DNA of 64,000 nucleotides from CATQGW01 sp965242565 (GCA_965242565.1 OZ251457.1:930001-994000), one strand, 5' to 3'; positions 50,978 to 59,928 are shown, counted from the stretch's first letter. The notes: a model not told the origin generated them from the letters alone. Program-made: numbers and translations.

Positions 50978-52267
50978 TCACCCCAGCTCGCGCAGGCGCA
51001 CGCGCAGGTAGCTCATGTCGCGGTTGCCTTTGGTGCGGTTGCACCAACCGCACAGCAGTTGGAGGCTTGCGTCGGTGTGACGCCCGCCCTTTGAGCGCGG
51101 CATGATGTGATCGAGCTCCAGATTGCGCAGCCGCATCGGATCACCGCAGCCCGCGCAGGTACCTTCCTGCGCGGCGTACAGGACCTCGCGGATGTTCGGA
51201 CTCACCTCGTCGGGCTCCTGGTCGGTCCGCTCCGGCACATCCAGCCGGTGGTGTCCGCGGAAGATGCCGACGCCCGGCGTCTCCGTCATCCGCTGATTGA
51301 CGAGCTCCCAGGCCACATCGGAAATGTCGATCCCGATCCACTGGCGGTTGAGCTTCTCGGCGGCGATGCAGGCCGTCGCGCAGCCGCAGAACGGATCCAG
51401 CACCACATCGCCCTCGTTCGATGACGCGGCGATCACTCGCTCGATCAGCGCCAGCGGCTTCTGCGTCGGGTAGTCGACCCGTTCTCGGTTCGTCGGCCCG
51501 CCGAGAATGCGGATGTCGTCCCACCAGTCGCGCAGCGGCGGCCCCTCGCCCGAGTAGTGCGACTCGCGCATGCCCGCCGGAATCTTGCCATCGGCCACAG
51601 CCTGGCGATACTTCTGCTCGTCGAAGATCGTCACCATGTTGCGCTTGTGGTTCGCGTTGTAGCCGCGTCGCATCGCGCTCTCGTAGGTGCGCCGCGTGCC
51701 TTCCGTGTAGTCGCCGCGCAGCACGTTAAACGTCGCCGCGTCGCTCCGCGCGTAAAAGAGCAGCACATCGTGCTTGGCCTGCCACTTGCTGGCCTTCGAC
51801 GGCATCCCCCGATAACCCCAGATCACCTCGTTGCGGAACGACTGCGCGCCGAAGATCGAGTCGCAGAGCGCCTTCAGGTAGTGGCTCGCTGTCGGATCGC
51901 AGTGCAGATAGAGCGAGCCGGTCGGCTTCAGGATGCGGTGCAGCTCGAACAGCCGCACGCACATGAAGCTGAGATAGGCCTGCATCGATTCGCCGTAGGC
52001 GCGGCCGGCTGCCGTGACCACTGCCCAGACTGCGGGATCCGAGGCCTCGATCTGGTTCGCCCACTCGGCCTTCACGTCGTCGAGCGTCCACACATCGTCG
52101 AAGACAGCGCCCGCCGCGTCGGAGTCGAGCGGCGCCTGCCACTGCTTGCCGGTGTTGAACGGCGGATCCAGATAGATCAGATCGATGCACGCGCTGTTGA
52201 CGCCCCGCAGCACATCGAGATTGTCGCCGGTGAAGATCGTCCGGTTCTGAACATTGAGTTCGGCCAC
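50978..52267 (-). CDS. DNA methyltransferase fused to an HNH nuclease
   Basis: 429 residues from a GTG at 52267 with GGAGG 7 nt upstream; a longer frame to 52360 lacks a ribosome-binding site. Residues 1-330 form an N6-adenine methyltransferase of the beta class: catalytic motif IV DPPFNTGKQW at 34-43 comes before AdoMet motif I VLDPFCGCATACIAAE near 290. After a linker, residues 370-415 are an HNH domain: CAGC, then LELDHIMPRSKGGRH (catalytic His387), then CGWC. The zinc Cys residues and the Asp-His pair are intact. It could be a single-chain restriction-modification enzyme or a modification-dependent cutter. Its only relative in the window is the remnant at 48931-49070. Confidence 0.93.
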   Translation of the reverse strand: MAELNVQNRTIFTGDNLDVLRGVNSACIDLIYLDPPFNTGKQWQAPLDSDAAGAVFDDVWTLDDVKAEWANQIEASDPAVWAVVTAAGRAYGESMQAYLSFMCVRLFELHRILKPTGSLYLHCDPTASHYLKALCDSIFGAQSFRNEVIWGYRGMPSKASKWQAKHDVLLFYARSDAATFNVLRGDYTEGTRRTYESAMRRGYNANHKRNMVTIFDEQKYRQAVADGKIPAGMRESHYSGEGPPLRDWWDDIRILGGPTNRERVDYPTQKPLALIERVIAASSNEGDVVLDPFCGCATACIAAEKLNRQWIGIDISDVAWELVNQRMTETPGVGIFRGHHRLDVPERTDQEPDEVSPNIREVLYAAQEGTCAGCGDPMRLRNLELDHIMPRSKGGRHTDASLQLLCGWCNRTKGNRDMSYLRVRLRELG

Positions 52268-52423
52268 GCTGTTGCCTCCGAGCCGATCATAGCGCGCGTA
52301 CATTTGTTCGCAAGCGCGCCGAGCGAGCGAAGCGATGGGTAGGGCGAACCGCTGCGCCATTGCGGCGCGTGCGGGATACGCTCAGAACCCCCGGCGCCCG
52401 CCGGGCATGAATCGGAGCATCCC

Positions 52424-53494
52424 ATGGCCGCCGTTGAGCGCGAGGTGCGCAGCGCGCACCCCTACCTGATGTATGAGCAAATCCGCTCACAGCCCGACGC
52501 GATCGCCGCGCTGCTGGAGCGCGAGCGCGGCAACTGCGCCGCCCTCGCCGGGCGGCTGCGCGACCGACGGCGCATCTACGTCGTCGGCATCGGCACCTCC
52601 TGGCACGCCGCGCTGGTCGGCGCGTCGTTGCTCCGCTCCGGGCCCGAAGCGTTCGCCGTCAACTCCTTCGAGTTCTGCACCGACACGCCGCCGCTCGGCG
52701 CGGACGACGCGGCAATCGTGCTCACCCACACGGCCGCCAAGCAGGCTTCGTTCGACGCGCTCAATCTCGCCCGCGAACGGGGCCCGCTGACCGTCGCCGT
52801 CGCGTCCACCGAACCGCGCGGCAACCTCGACGCGGCCGACGCCGTGATCCACACCTGCCCGCCCGAAACCTCCGCCGCCTACACCGTCAGCTACACCACC
52901 GCGCTCACCGCTCTGGCGATGCTGGATGCCGCGCTCGCCGGTCAGCCGGACGCGCTCGACCGGCTGCCCGAGCTGGCGCGCGAGACGCTCGCACTGGAAC
53001 CGCACATCCAGGCGCTCGCTGCGCAGCACGCCGCGCGCCGCCGCTTTGCATTCGCCGGCTGGGGCGCGGAACGCGCCGCCGCCTACGAGGCGGCGCTCAA
53101 AATCAAGGAAACCAGCCGCGCCAACTGCGAGGGCTTCCAGATCGAGCAGCTCCTGCACGGCCCCTTCTGCGAACTCGACGCGGACGCGCTGCTGACAATC
53201 ATCGCTTCCGACGCGCCCGACCGCGGCCGCGCCGCCGATCTGACCCGCGCCGCGACCGCCCTCGGCGCGTCCGTCTGGGCCGTCTGTCACGGCGATGCGG
53301 ACGCCGCGCTCGCAGCGGCGGGCGCGGAACTGCTGCGGCTGCCGTCCGCCTCACGGCGAGCGCAGCCGATTCTGAGCGTCATTCCGCTCCAGCTGTTCAC
53401 CTACCGCCTCGCCCTTGCGCGCGGAACCAACCCCGACCTCTTCCAGCTCGACGATCCCGCCCAGGCCGCCGCCTTCGAGCAATACTCCCTCTGA
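52424..53494 (+). CDS. SIS-domain sugar isomerase/deaminase-like protein
   Basis: 356 residues with two SIS (sugar isomerase) domains, the arrangement of the isomerase half of GlmS and of AgaS/FrlB-type deglycases. Domain 1 has RRRIYVVGIGTSWHAALVGASLL and VLTHTAAKQASFD. Domain 2 has RRFAFAGWGAERAAAYEAALKIKETSRANCEGFQIEQLLHGPF; the EGF..EQLLHGP segment matches the GlmS-type active site. The glutamine-amidotransferase domain is absent, so it should act on amino- or phospho-sugars without glutamine. ATG at 52424 with GGAG 6 nt upstream. Divergent from the methyltransferase-HNH gene. Confidence 0.9.
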   Translation: MAAVEREVRSAHPYLMYEQIRSQPDAIAALLERERGNCAALAGRLRDRRRIYVVGIGTSWHAALVGASLLRSGPEAFAVNSFEFCTDTPPLGADDAAIVLTHTAAKQASFDALNLARERGPLTVAVASTEPRGNLDAADAVIHTCPPETSAAYTVSYTTALTALAMLDAALAGQPDALDRLPELARETLALEPHIQALAAQHAARRRFAFAGWGAERAAAYEAALKIKETSRANCEGFQIEQLLHGPFCELDADALLTIIASDAPDRGRAADLTRAATALGASVWAVCHGDADAALAAAGAELLRLPSASRRAQPILSVIPLQLFTYRLALARGTNPDLFQLDDPAQAAAFEQYSL

Positions 53495-53568
53495 GCCGCG
53501 CCATTCTGCTAGCTTGCAGCTGTCCGAGCCCGAGCGCTGCCCGACGGCAGCGGAGATGTGGAGCCGCC

Positions 53569-54891
53569 ATGCGATTCGGAATCTTCTACGAACACCAGCT
53601 GCCCAAGCCCTGGGACGACGGAATCGAGCAACAGCTCTTCCAGGACGCCCTCGACCAAGTCGAGCTGGCCGACAAGCTCGGCATCGACCACGCCTGGGAG
53701 GTCGAGCACCACTTCCTCGAGGAGTACTCCCACTCCTCCGCCCCGGAAGTCTTCCTCGCCGCCGCTTCCCAGCGCACGCAGAACATCCGCCTCGGACACG
53801 GCATCGTCCTGATGCCGCCCGGCTACAACCACCCCGCCCGCGTCGCCGAGCGCATCGCCACGCTCGACCTCGTCTCCAATGGCCGCGTCGAATTCGGCAC
53901 CGGCGAGTCCGCCAGCCGCGCCGAACTCGAGGGCTACCGCGTCAACCCCGAAGAGCGCCGCGCGATGTGGCTCGAAACCGTCGAGCAGGTCGCCAACATG
54001 CTCGCCATGAACCCCTACCCGGGCTACGAGGGCAAATACTTCTCGATGCCCACCCGCAACATCGTGCCCAAGCCCGTCCAGCGCCCCCATCCGCCGCTCT
54101 GGGTCGCCTGCTCCAACCGCGACACGATCCACCTCGCCGCCCAACTCGGCATCGGCGCTCTCACCTTCGCCTTCATCGACCCCGCCGAAGCCAACCACTG
54201 GGTCAACGACTACTACGAGACGCTCAAGCGCGAATGTGTGCCGATCGGCCACACCGTCAACGCCAACATCGCCATGGTCTCCTCCTTCTCCGTCCACCCC
54301 GACGAAGACGAAGCCCGCAAGCGCGGCTTCGACGGCTTCCGCTTCTTCCAGTACGCGCTCGGCCACCACTACGCCGCCGGCATGCACAAGCCCGGCCGCA
54401 CCAACGTCTGGAAGGCCTGGGAGCAGGTGCGCGAATCCTGGCCGTCACAAGGCGGCGAGGGCGGCATCGGCACGCCCGACCAGCTGCGCGAGCACCTGCG
54501 CACCTTCGCCGAGTGCGGCGTCGACCAGTCCGTCTTCATCCAGCAGGCCGGCAAGAACAAGCACGAGCACATCTGCGAAGCGCTCGAACTGTTCGCCTCC
54601 GACGTGATGCCCGAATTCAAGGAGTTCGAGGCCGAGCGCGTCGCCCGCAAGGAGGAGGAACTCGCCCCCTACATCGAGGAGGCCTTCAAGCGCAAAGCCG
54701 AGCGCAACGAGATGCTGGCCGAGCTCTCCGACGACGAAATCGGCGTCTACGAGCCTTACGGCTTCGAGGTCGTCGAATCCGCCCCCACGGACGAGCTGCA
54801 CGAAAACGAGGAGCAGCGCGCGATGCGCCAGCGCTTCGAGCAGATGAAGAAGACCGCCGATCTGGCCGTGCGCCTCGGCGCCTCCGACTGA
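53569..54891 (+). CDS. LLM-class flavin-dependent monooxygenase (bacterial luciferase-like)
   Basis: 440-residue luciferase-family monooxygenase, larger than the F420 enzyme at 16077. It starts MRFGIFYEHQLPKPW and shows GIDHAWEVEHHFLEEYSHSSAPEVFLAAAS, a typical LuxA-like segment. LGHGIVLMPPGYNHPARVAERIATLDLVSNGRVEFGTGES is the FMN phosphate site. A charged helical tail of about 80 residues (EAERVARKEEELAPYIEEAF, ENEEQRAMRQRFEQMKK) extends beyond the barrel. Cofactor FMN is likely. Substrate unknown. GGAG lies 6 nt upstream of the ATG. Confidence 0.92.
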   Translation: MRFGIFYEHQLPKPWDDGIEQQLFQDALDQVELADKLGIDHAWEVEHHFLEEYSHSSAPEVFLAAASQRTQNIRLGHGIVLMPPGYNHPARVAERIATLDLVSNGRVEFGTGESASRAELEGYRVNPEERRAMWLETVEQVANMLAMNPYPGYEGKYFSMPTRNIVPKPVQRPHPPLWVACSNRDTIHLAAQLGIGALTFAFIDPAEANHWVNDYYETLKRECVPIGHTVNANIAMVSSFSVHPDEDEARKRGFDGFRFFQYALGHHYAAGMHKPGRTNVWKAWEQVRESWPSQGGEGGIGTPDQLREHLRTFAECGVDQSVFIQQAGKNKHEHICEALELFASDVMPEFKEFEAERVARKEEELAPYIEEAFKRKAERNEMLAELSDDEIGVYEPYGFEVVESAPTDELHENEEQRAMRQRFEQMKKTADLAVRLGASD

Positions 54892-55043
54892 CGCCGCGGG
54901 GCGCGACTTGACGCGCCGCGCGGGTTCAGTGGATAATGGCCTCAGCCGGTAAGGCCTCGAACGTTAGGTCGCTGGCCCCTCCGGGGGCCGCCGGCTCGCA
55001 TGTCACACGCAGTCAGCAGGTGGGCCTGAGACACGGATGCCCC

Positions 55044-55859
55044 ATGCACATTCTCTACGCCGACGAGTCCGGGACGCACGTTGACTCCGAGATATTCGTT
55101 GTGGCTGGACTCGCCGTCTTTGAGCGAGAAACCTACTGGCTTGCTCGACAACTCGATCAATTGGCTGAGGTCTATTTCCCAAGAGCGCTCGGGCCTGTTG
55201 AGTTTCATGCGAGCCACCTTCACGTTGCGCAGAACGTGTCGCGTGCGCCATTCGACTCACTCACGCGACAGCAACGCGCAGAACTACGCGATGACATCTA
55301 CGGCGTGATCGCCCAATCGAAAAGCCGTGCATTCGCAGCAGTCGCCAAAAAGGACGCTCCGAACGACGAGCTATACGCTGTGTTCTTTGAACAGCTCGTC
55401 AGTCGTTTTGACAGGATGCTTCAGCGGCTCTATCGCGATCACGGCGAGCAGCAGCGCGGTCTCGTCGTCGTTGCGCAGTCAAGTTACCAGCAACAGATCG
55501 TAGAACGCGCCCGTCGTATCTGGGAATCCGGCCATCGGTGGGGCGAGCTGCGTAATATGGCCGACATTCCGTTCTTCGCGCCGGCGAAGGACACACGCCT
55601 CCTGCAGCTGGCCGATTTCGTGTCCAACGCTGTCTACCGCCGCTACGAAAGCGGCGACACGCGCCAGTTCGATCGCATCGCGCCGCGCTTTGACCAAGAC
55701 CAAGGACGGCTGCACGGTCTGGTCCACATCGCTCCCGACGATGAACGCCGGCACTGCTTCTGCCCGGCCTGCATCCTCTGGCGCGCGCAACGTGGCGAGC
55801 GTCAACGCAGCGTCCGCGAGGATGACATGCCGTATTCGTCGGCGACGGAACCCGCTTAG
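55044..55859 (+). CDS. DUF3800-domain protein
   Basis: 271 residues with the DUF3800 signature start MHILYADESGTHVDSEIFVVAGLAVF. In this RNase H-like fold the YxDESG Asp and Glu are probable metal ligands. Further acidic positions lie in QLADFVSNAVYRRYESGD near the end, as usual. The family is common near defence and mobile genes, but its activity is not established. The C-terminus carries a Cys pair (HCFCPAC) that may bind zinc. I placed the start at 55044. The upstream 152 bp from 54892 show only a weak 6-bp hairpin (54900-54917) and no recognisable RNA gene. Confidence 0.82.
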   Translation: MHILYADESGTHVDSEIFVVAGLAVFERETYWLARQLDQLAEVYFPRALGPVEFHASHLHVAQNVSRAPFDSLTRQQRAELRDDIYGVIAQSKSRAFAAVAKKDAPNDELYAVFFEQLVSRFDRMLQRLYRDHGEQQRGLVVVAQSSYQQQIVERARRIWESGHRWGELRNMADIPFFAPAKDTRLLQLADFVSNAVYRRYESGDTRQFDRIAPRFDQDQGRLHGLVHIAPDDERRHCFCPACILWRAQRGERQRSVREDDMPYSSATEPA

Positions 55860-56692
55860 GGCTTGCCCGGCTGCTCCCGCAGGAAGCCTGAGATCGTTTC
55901 CGCGGCGCGCTGCGGATGCTGGACATGGGGCCAGTGGCCGGTGTTCGGCCAGACCTGGATGTCGGCGGTGGGAAACGTGCGGATCTGGGCCGAGGCGTAG
56001 TGCGGCGCGACGTAGGGATCATCCCGCCCCCAGAGCACCAGCGCCGGGCGCTCGTACGGCGCGAGCGCCTCGCCCAGCGTCTGGTTGCCCGGATCGTCGG
56101 TGGCGCGGTAGAGCGCGAGCGTGGCCTGGCGAGTCGCCGCGTCGTCCTCGCGGATCAGCTGATCGAGCCAGTCGGGATCGAGGCCGCCGCGGTTGCCGCG
56201 CCGCATCCAGAGGCGGAAGAGCGGCGCCGCCGTACCGCGCTGGACCAGCTCGCCGACGCGGGCGGTGCGCCAGAGCCGCCCCAGCAGATGCCAGCGGTAG
56301 CCCGGCAGCACCCCGGTCGCGATCAGCGTCGCCGAGGCGAACTGCTGCGGATGCATCGCCGCCCAGAGCAGGCCGATCGGGCCGCCGAAATCGTGCAGCA
56401 CGAGATGGGCGCGCTCGATGCCCAGCTCGCGCAGCGCCGGCTCCAGCCAGGTCTGATAGCCCTCAACGGAGTAGGGAAAGTCGGGCGGCTTGTCGGCCTG
56501 CCCGAAACCGGGCAGATCGAGCGCGACGGCGCGCCCCAGCTCGCCCAGCGCCGGCAGCAGCCACTGGAAGTCGCGCGCCGAGCCGGGCACGCCGTGCAGA
56601 CAGACGACGGCTTCGGCGGCGCTCGAGTCGCCGATCTCCGTGACCAGCCCGGCCACGCCGCGGATCGCCAGCCGTCGCGTGTGGATCGCCAT
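55856..56692 (-). CDS. Alpha/beta hydrolase, haloalkane dehalogenase/epoxide hydrolase-like
   Basis: 278-residue hydrolase of the haloalkane-dehalogenase branch. HGVPGSARDF is the oxyanion motif. The nucleophile is Asp in LHDFGGPIGLLWA, not Ser, which marks dehalogenases and epoxide hydrolases. The acid lies in LWGRDDPYV and the His in NTGHWPHVQHP. A helical lid occupies the middle (LLGRLWRTARVGELVQRG). Without halide-binding Trp/Asn positions confirmed, epoxide hydrolase is equally possible. It overlaps the DUF3800 gene convergently by 4 nt. Confidence 0.88.
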   Translation of the reverse strand: MAIHTRRLAIRGVAGLVTEIGDSSAAEAVVCLHGVPGSARDFQWLLPALGELGRAVALDLPGFGQADKPPDFPYSVEGYQTWLEPALRELGIERAHLVLHDFGGPIGLLWAAMHPQQFASATLIATGVLPGYRWHLLGRLWRTARVGELVQRGTAAPLFRLWMRRGNRGGLDPDWLDQLIREDDAATRQATLALYRATDDPGNQTLGEALAPYERPALVLWGRDDPYVAPHYASAQIRTFPTADIQVWPNTGHWPHVQHPQRAAETISGFLREQPGKP

Positions 56693-56701
56693 GCGGCAAT
56701 G

Positions 56702-57247
56702 CTAGCCGTCTCCCGCGCCGACGGGGGTCGGCGACGGCTCGGCCTCGGGCGGCGGGCTCGGCGGTGAAGCAGTCGGCGCGCTCCGTTCGACCGGTTGGGC
56801 GCACCAGGGGCAGGCGTTCCAGCTCGCCTCGAGCGGACGTTCGCACGACGCGCAGGGGTGCCGCAGCATCGCGGCGCACTGCGGGCAGGCGAGGAAATCG
56901 TCGCCGACTCGCCCGCCGCAGCGCGGGCAGACGCTGATCTCGCGCAGGTCGTGCAGCAGCGCGCGCTCTTCCAGATCGCGCTCGCGGCGCTGCTCCAGCG
57001 TGTGCGGCGGCCGCAGCACCCGATAGAGCACCCAGCCCGGGAAATTGAAGGCCAGCACGATCAGCACCGCCACCACCTGGGTCACCAGATCGTCGCTGCG
57101 TCGCCGGATATCGCGGCCCGTCCAGACCACCGCGGCGAGCCACAGCGCAGCGAAATACGCGCCGAAGATGACCGCGATAATCAGCCCCGTGTTCTCCGGG
57201 CTGCCGCCCGGCCACGAGAGACCCACGAGCTCAGCCAGTCCCGTCAT
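56702..57247 (-). CDS. Membrane protein with double zinc ribbon
   Basis: 181 residues. Two membrane helices near the N-terminus (LIIAVIFGAYFAALWLAAVV and VVAVLIVLAFNFPGWVLY) precede a helix-rich linker. Two zinc ribbons follow, with Cys pairs CPRC/CPQC and CASC/CPWC, then a Pro/Ser-rich tail. This double-zinc-ribbon pattern is widespread in small membrane proteins of unknown role. I place the start at the ATG at 57247, in front of the first helix. It is separated from the hydrolase by 9 nt and is divergent from pcrA. Confidence 0.8.
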   Translation of the reverse strand: MTGLAELVGLSWPGGSPENTGLIIAVIFGAYFAALWLAAVVWTGRDIRRRSDDLVTQVVAVLIVLAFNFPGWVLYRVLRPPHTLEQRRERDLEERALLHDLREISVCPRCGGRVGDDFLACPQCAAMLRHPCASCERPLEASWNACPWCAQPVERSAPTASPPSPPPEAEPSPTPVGAGDG

Positions 57248-57358
57248 CGCCAGCCTCAAACCCCCGCCCGCGCCACTATAGCCCGAAGCCGCCCCTGCGC
57301 GCAGCGCGCACGGCATGGGCGCAGCATGGGAAGCGGCGACAAGTCGTAGGCTGGGGCG

Positions 57359-59572
57359 GTGACTACACGCGGCGGCCTCGATCTCTCCCAGCTCAATCCC
57401 GCGCAGCGGGAGGCGGTGACGCACGGCGACGGCGCGCTGCTGATTGTGGCCGGGCCGGGCAGCGGGAAGACGCGGGTGATCACGCAGCGGATCGCCTGGT
57501 TAGTGCGCGAGCAGGGGATCGCGCCCTGGCAGATCCTGGCGGTGACGTTCACGAACAAGGCGGCGCGGGAGATGCGCGAGCGGCTGGTGGGACTGCTCGA
57601 CGACGATGCGGGCAAGCTCTGGCTGGGCACCTTTCACCGCATCTGCGTGCGAATGCTGCGCGCGCACGGCCAGCATGTCGACGTGCCGCCGGGCTTTGCG
57701 ATTTTCGACGACGACGATCAGATGCGGCTGGTGCAACGCTCGATCAAGGAACTCAATCTTGATCCGCGCAACTTCGGCACGCGGCAGGTGCTCAGCCGCA
57801 TTTCGCGCCAGAAGAGCGAGGGAGTTTCGCTCGCTGATGCGGCCGGGAGCAGCGGCAGCTATTTCGATGAGGTCGTGGTGCGGGTGTGGGAGCTGTATCG
57901 GGACGGAATGCGCGAGGCGCAGGCGCTTGATTTCGATGATCTGCTGAGTCGCACGCTCGCGCTGTTCGAGGTGCAGGAGGTCGCCGAGCAATATCAGCAG
58001 CGTTTTCGCCACACGCTGATCGACGAGTTCCAAGACACGAGCGTGGTCCAGTACGACCTGGCGCGGGCCTGGTCGGCGGGCAGCGGCAATCTGACGGTAG
58101 TGGGCGATCCGGATCAGACGATTTATTCGTGGCGGGCGGCGGATGTGCGCAATCTGCGCAGCTTCGTCGAGCATCATCCGCAGGCGACGGAGGTGCAGTT
58201 GAACCAGAACTACCGCTCGACGCAGCAGATTCTGGATGTGGCGAACGCGGTGATTGCGCCGGCGCGGGAGCGGATTCGGCGGACGCTACGGAGCGAGCGG
58301 GCGGACGGCGCGAAGCCGCGGCTGCATGAGGCGTACAGCGAGAGCAAAGAGGGGGACTATATCGCCCTAACAATCTTGGAGGGCGTCCACAAGGGGCGCA
58401 TCCGTCACGGCGATACGGCGGTGCTCTACCGCACCAACGCGCAGTCGCGGGCGATTGAGGAGGCGTTGATCAACCAGAAGATTCCGTATCGGCTGATCGG
58501 TGCGACGCGCTTTTACGACCGGCGCGAGGTGCGGGATCTGGTGGCGTATCTACGGTTGGCGCGCAACCCGCACGACCGGCCGGCGTTCGAGCGGGTGGTG
58601 AACACGCCACGCCGGGGCGTGGGCGCAAAGACGCTGGAGGGGTTGACGGCCTGGGCGGCGATGCATGGGCAATCGCTAATGGACGCTGCGGCGGCGGCGG
58701 GCCGAGTTGCGGATCTGGGGATTGAGCCGCCACGAGTGTCGCGCGCGGCCGCGAAGGGGCTGGCGCACTTCGCGCAGACGGTGGCGCGGGCGCGGGCCAC
58801 AGCCGCCGCGCAGCCGCTGACAGATGCGCTGCGGCTGATCCTGCTGGAGACGAACTACCGCGACTGGCTGACGGCGCAATCGGAGGACGATGCCGAGGAG
58901 CGCTGGGAGAACGTGCAGGAGTTGCTGACAGTGGCGGAAAACTACGCGGCGATGGCGCTGGGTGCGGCGCTGGACGCTTTCCTTGAGGACGTGGCGCTGG
59001 TCTCCGATGTGGACGACCTGCCCGACGGACCGCCCGACGCGGTGACGCTGATCACCCTGCACCAGGCCAAGGGGCTGGAGTTTCCGGTGGTGTTTATGGC
59101 CGGGGTGGAGGAGAATCTGCTGCCGCATCAGTTTTCGATCGATGATCCGGCGAGCCTGGAGGAGGAACGGCGGCTCTGTTATGTCGGCATCACCCGCGCG
59201 GCGCGGGAGCTGCATCTGCTCTACGCCTTCCGCCGCGCCTACCAGGGGCGCAGCGGTCACAACCCACCCTCGCGCTTTCTGGACGACATCGACCCCGAGC
59301 TGCTGCGCATGGATCGCGCGGCGCCGCCGGTCGGCGCGGATGTTCGCCCAGCCTCGAACCGCTGGGCGGCATGGGAGGATTTCGACGAGGCGCAGCCAGA
59401 GCCGGAGCAGATCAACCTGAGTCCGGGCGATCGGGTGCATCACCCCGCGTTCGGCGAGGGCGTAGTGCTCGTCGTGAGTACGGCGAGCTTCGACATCGAG
59501 ATCACGGTGCGCTTCGCCGAGGCAGGCGATAAGACATTGGCGGCGTCAATGGCGCAGCTGAGCAAGGTCTGA
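57359..59572 (+). CDS. pcrA: UvrD/PcrA-type superfamily 1 DNA helicase
   Basis: 737-residue 3'-5' SF1A helicase for repair and replication restart. Motifs in order: Q-motif LNPAQREAV, Walker A AGPGSGKT, Ia TFTNKAA, II TLIDEFQDTS, III VVGDPDQTIYSWRAADV, IV QLNQNYRS, V VTLITLHQAKGLEFPVVF and VI RRLCYVGITRAARELHL. The C-terminal part ends with a small tudor-like domain (GDRVHHPAFGEGVVL), the RNA-polymerase-binding module of PcrA. Starts with GTG at 57359. Single gene, followed by a repeat cluster. Very likely housekeeping. Confidence 0.97.
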   Translation: MTTRGGLDLSQLNPAQREAVTHGDGALLIVAGPGSGKTRVITQRIAWLVREQGIAPWQILAVTFTNKAAREMRERLVGLLDDDAGKLWLGTFHRICVRMLRAHGQHVDVPPGFAIFDDDDQMRLVQRSIKELNLDPRNFGTRQVLSRISRQKSEGVSLADAAGSSGSYFDEVVVRVWELYRDGMREAQALDFDDLLSRTLALFEVQEVAEQYQQRFRHTLIDEFQDTSVVQYDLARAWSAGSGNLTVVGDPDQTIYSWRAADVRNLRSFVEHHPQATEVQLNQNYRSTQQILDVANAVIAPARERIRRTLRSERADGAKPRLHEAYSESKEGDYIALTILEGVHKGRIRHGDTAVLYRTNAQSRAIEEALINQKIPYRLIGATRFYDRREVRDLVAYLRLARNPHDRPAFERVVNTPRRGVGAKTLEGLTAWAAMHGQSLMDAAAAAGRVADLGIEPPRVSRAAAKGLAHFAQTVARARATAAAQPLTDALRLILLETNYRDWLTAQSEDDAEERWENVQELLTVAENYAAMALGAALDAFLEDVALVSDVDDLPDGPPDAVTLITLHQAKGLEFPVVFMAGVEENLLPHQFSIDDPASLEEERRLCYVGITRAARELHLLYAFRRAYQGRSGHNPPSRFLDDIDPELLRMDRAAPPVGADVRPASNRWAAWEDFDEAQPEPEQINLSPGDRVHHPAFGEGVVLVVSTASFDIEITVRFAEAGDKTLAASMAQLSKV

Positions 59573-59649
59573 GCAGCGCGGCCGATCTGGTCCCGTCGGC
59601 GTAGCGGCTCCATCCCCGCCCTTCGTTTCCCGTCATTCCCGCCCCCCAA

Positions 59650-59737
59650 GGATCCGTCATTCCAGCCTCTCCAGGGTCCGTCACTCCAGCCTCTCCAGGG
59701 TCCGTCACTCCAGCCTCTCCAGGGTCCGTCACTCCAG
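59650..59737. repeat. 24-bp tandem repeat, 3.7 copies
   Basis: Units begin at 59650, 59674, 59698 and 59722 (the last partial) and share GGGTCCGTCACTCCAGCCTC plus TCCA. The middle copies are identical; the first differs by two bases. The array ends in CCAGCGCACGCTGG, a perfect palindrome at about 59735-59748. Confidence 0.9.
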
Positions 59738-59891
59738 CGCACGCTGGAATCCAAACGGCGGTTGTCGGCGGTACGACGTATCGGAACGCTCTACCAACGG
59801 GCGTTGGCAGCCTAGTGCGTGTTCACACTTCCGTCTCCCGCGCCGCCACTCCGTCACCCCGCGCCCACTTCCGTCGCCCCTCTCTCTACTC

Positions 59892-59928
59892 CGTCATACC
59901 CGCGCTTGCCGCGGGTATCTCGACGTGA
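59892..59928. repeat. 37-bp repeat, left end of GIY-YIG unit
   Basis: Identical to 48853-48889. It is an exact inverted match of 60174-60210, with the GIY-YIG frame between the two. Internal hairpin ACCCGCG/CGCGGGT. Confidence 0.92.

Noticed and set aside
50349..51053. A 234-codon leftward frame with the SIS-like end
   Set aside because: Homology to the SIS gene ends at 50668. The upstream part is antisense to the EthD fragment, so it is a fragment and not a gene.
54892..55043. Possible structured RNA or tRNA between the monooxygenase and DUF3800 genes
   Set aside because: Only short hairpins (GGCGCG/CGCGCC and GGCCT/AGGCC) are found. No cloverleaf, anticodon arm or TTC loop is seen.
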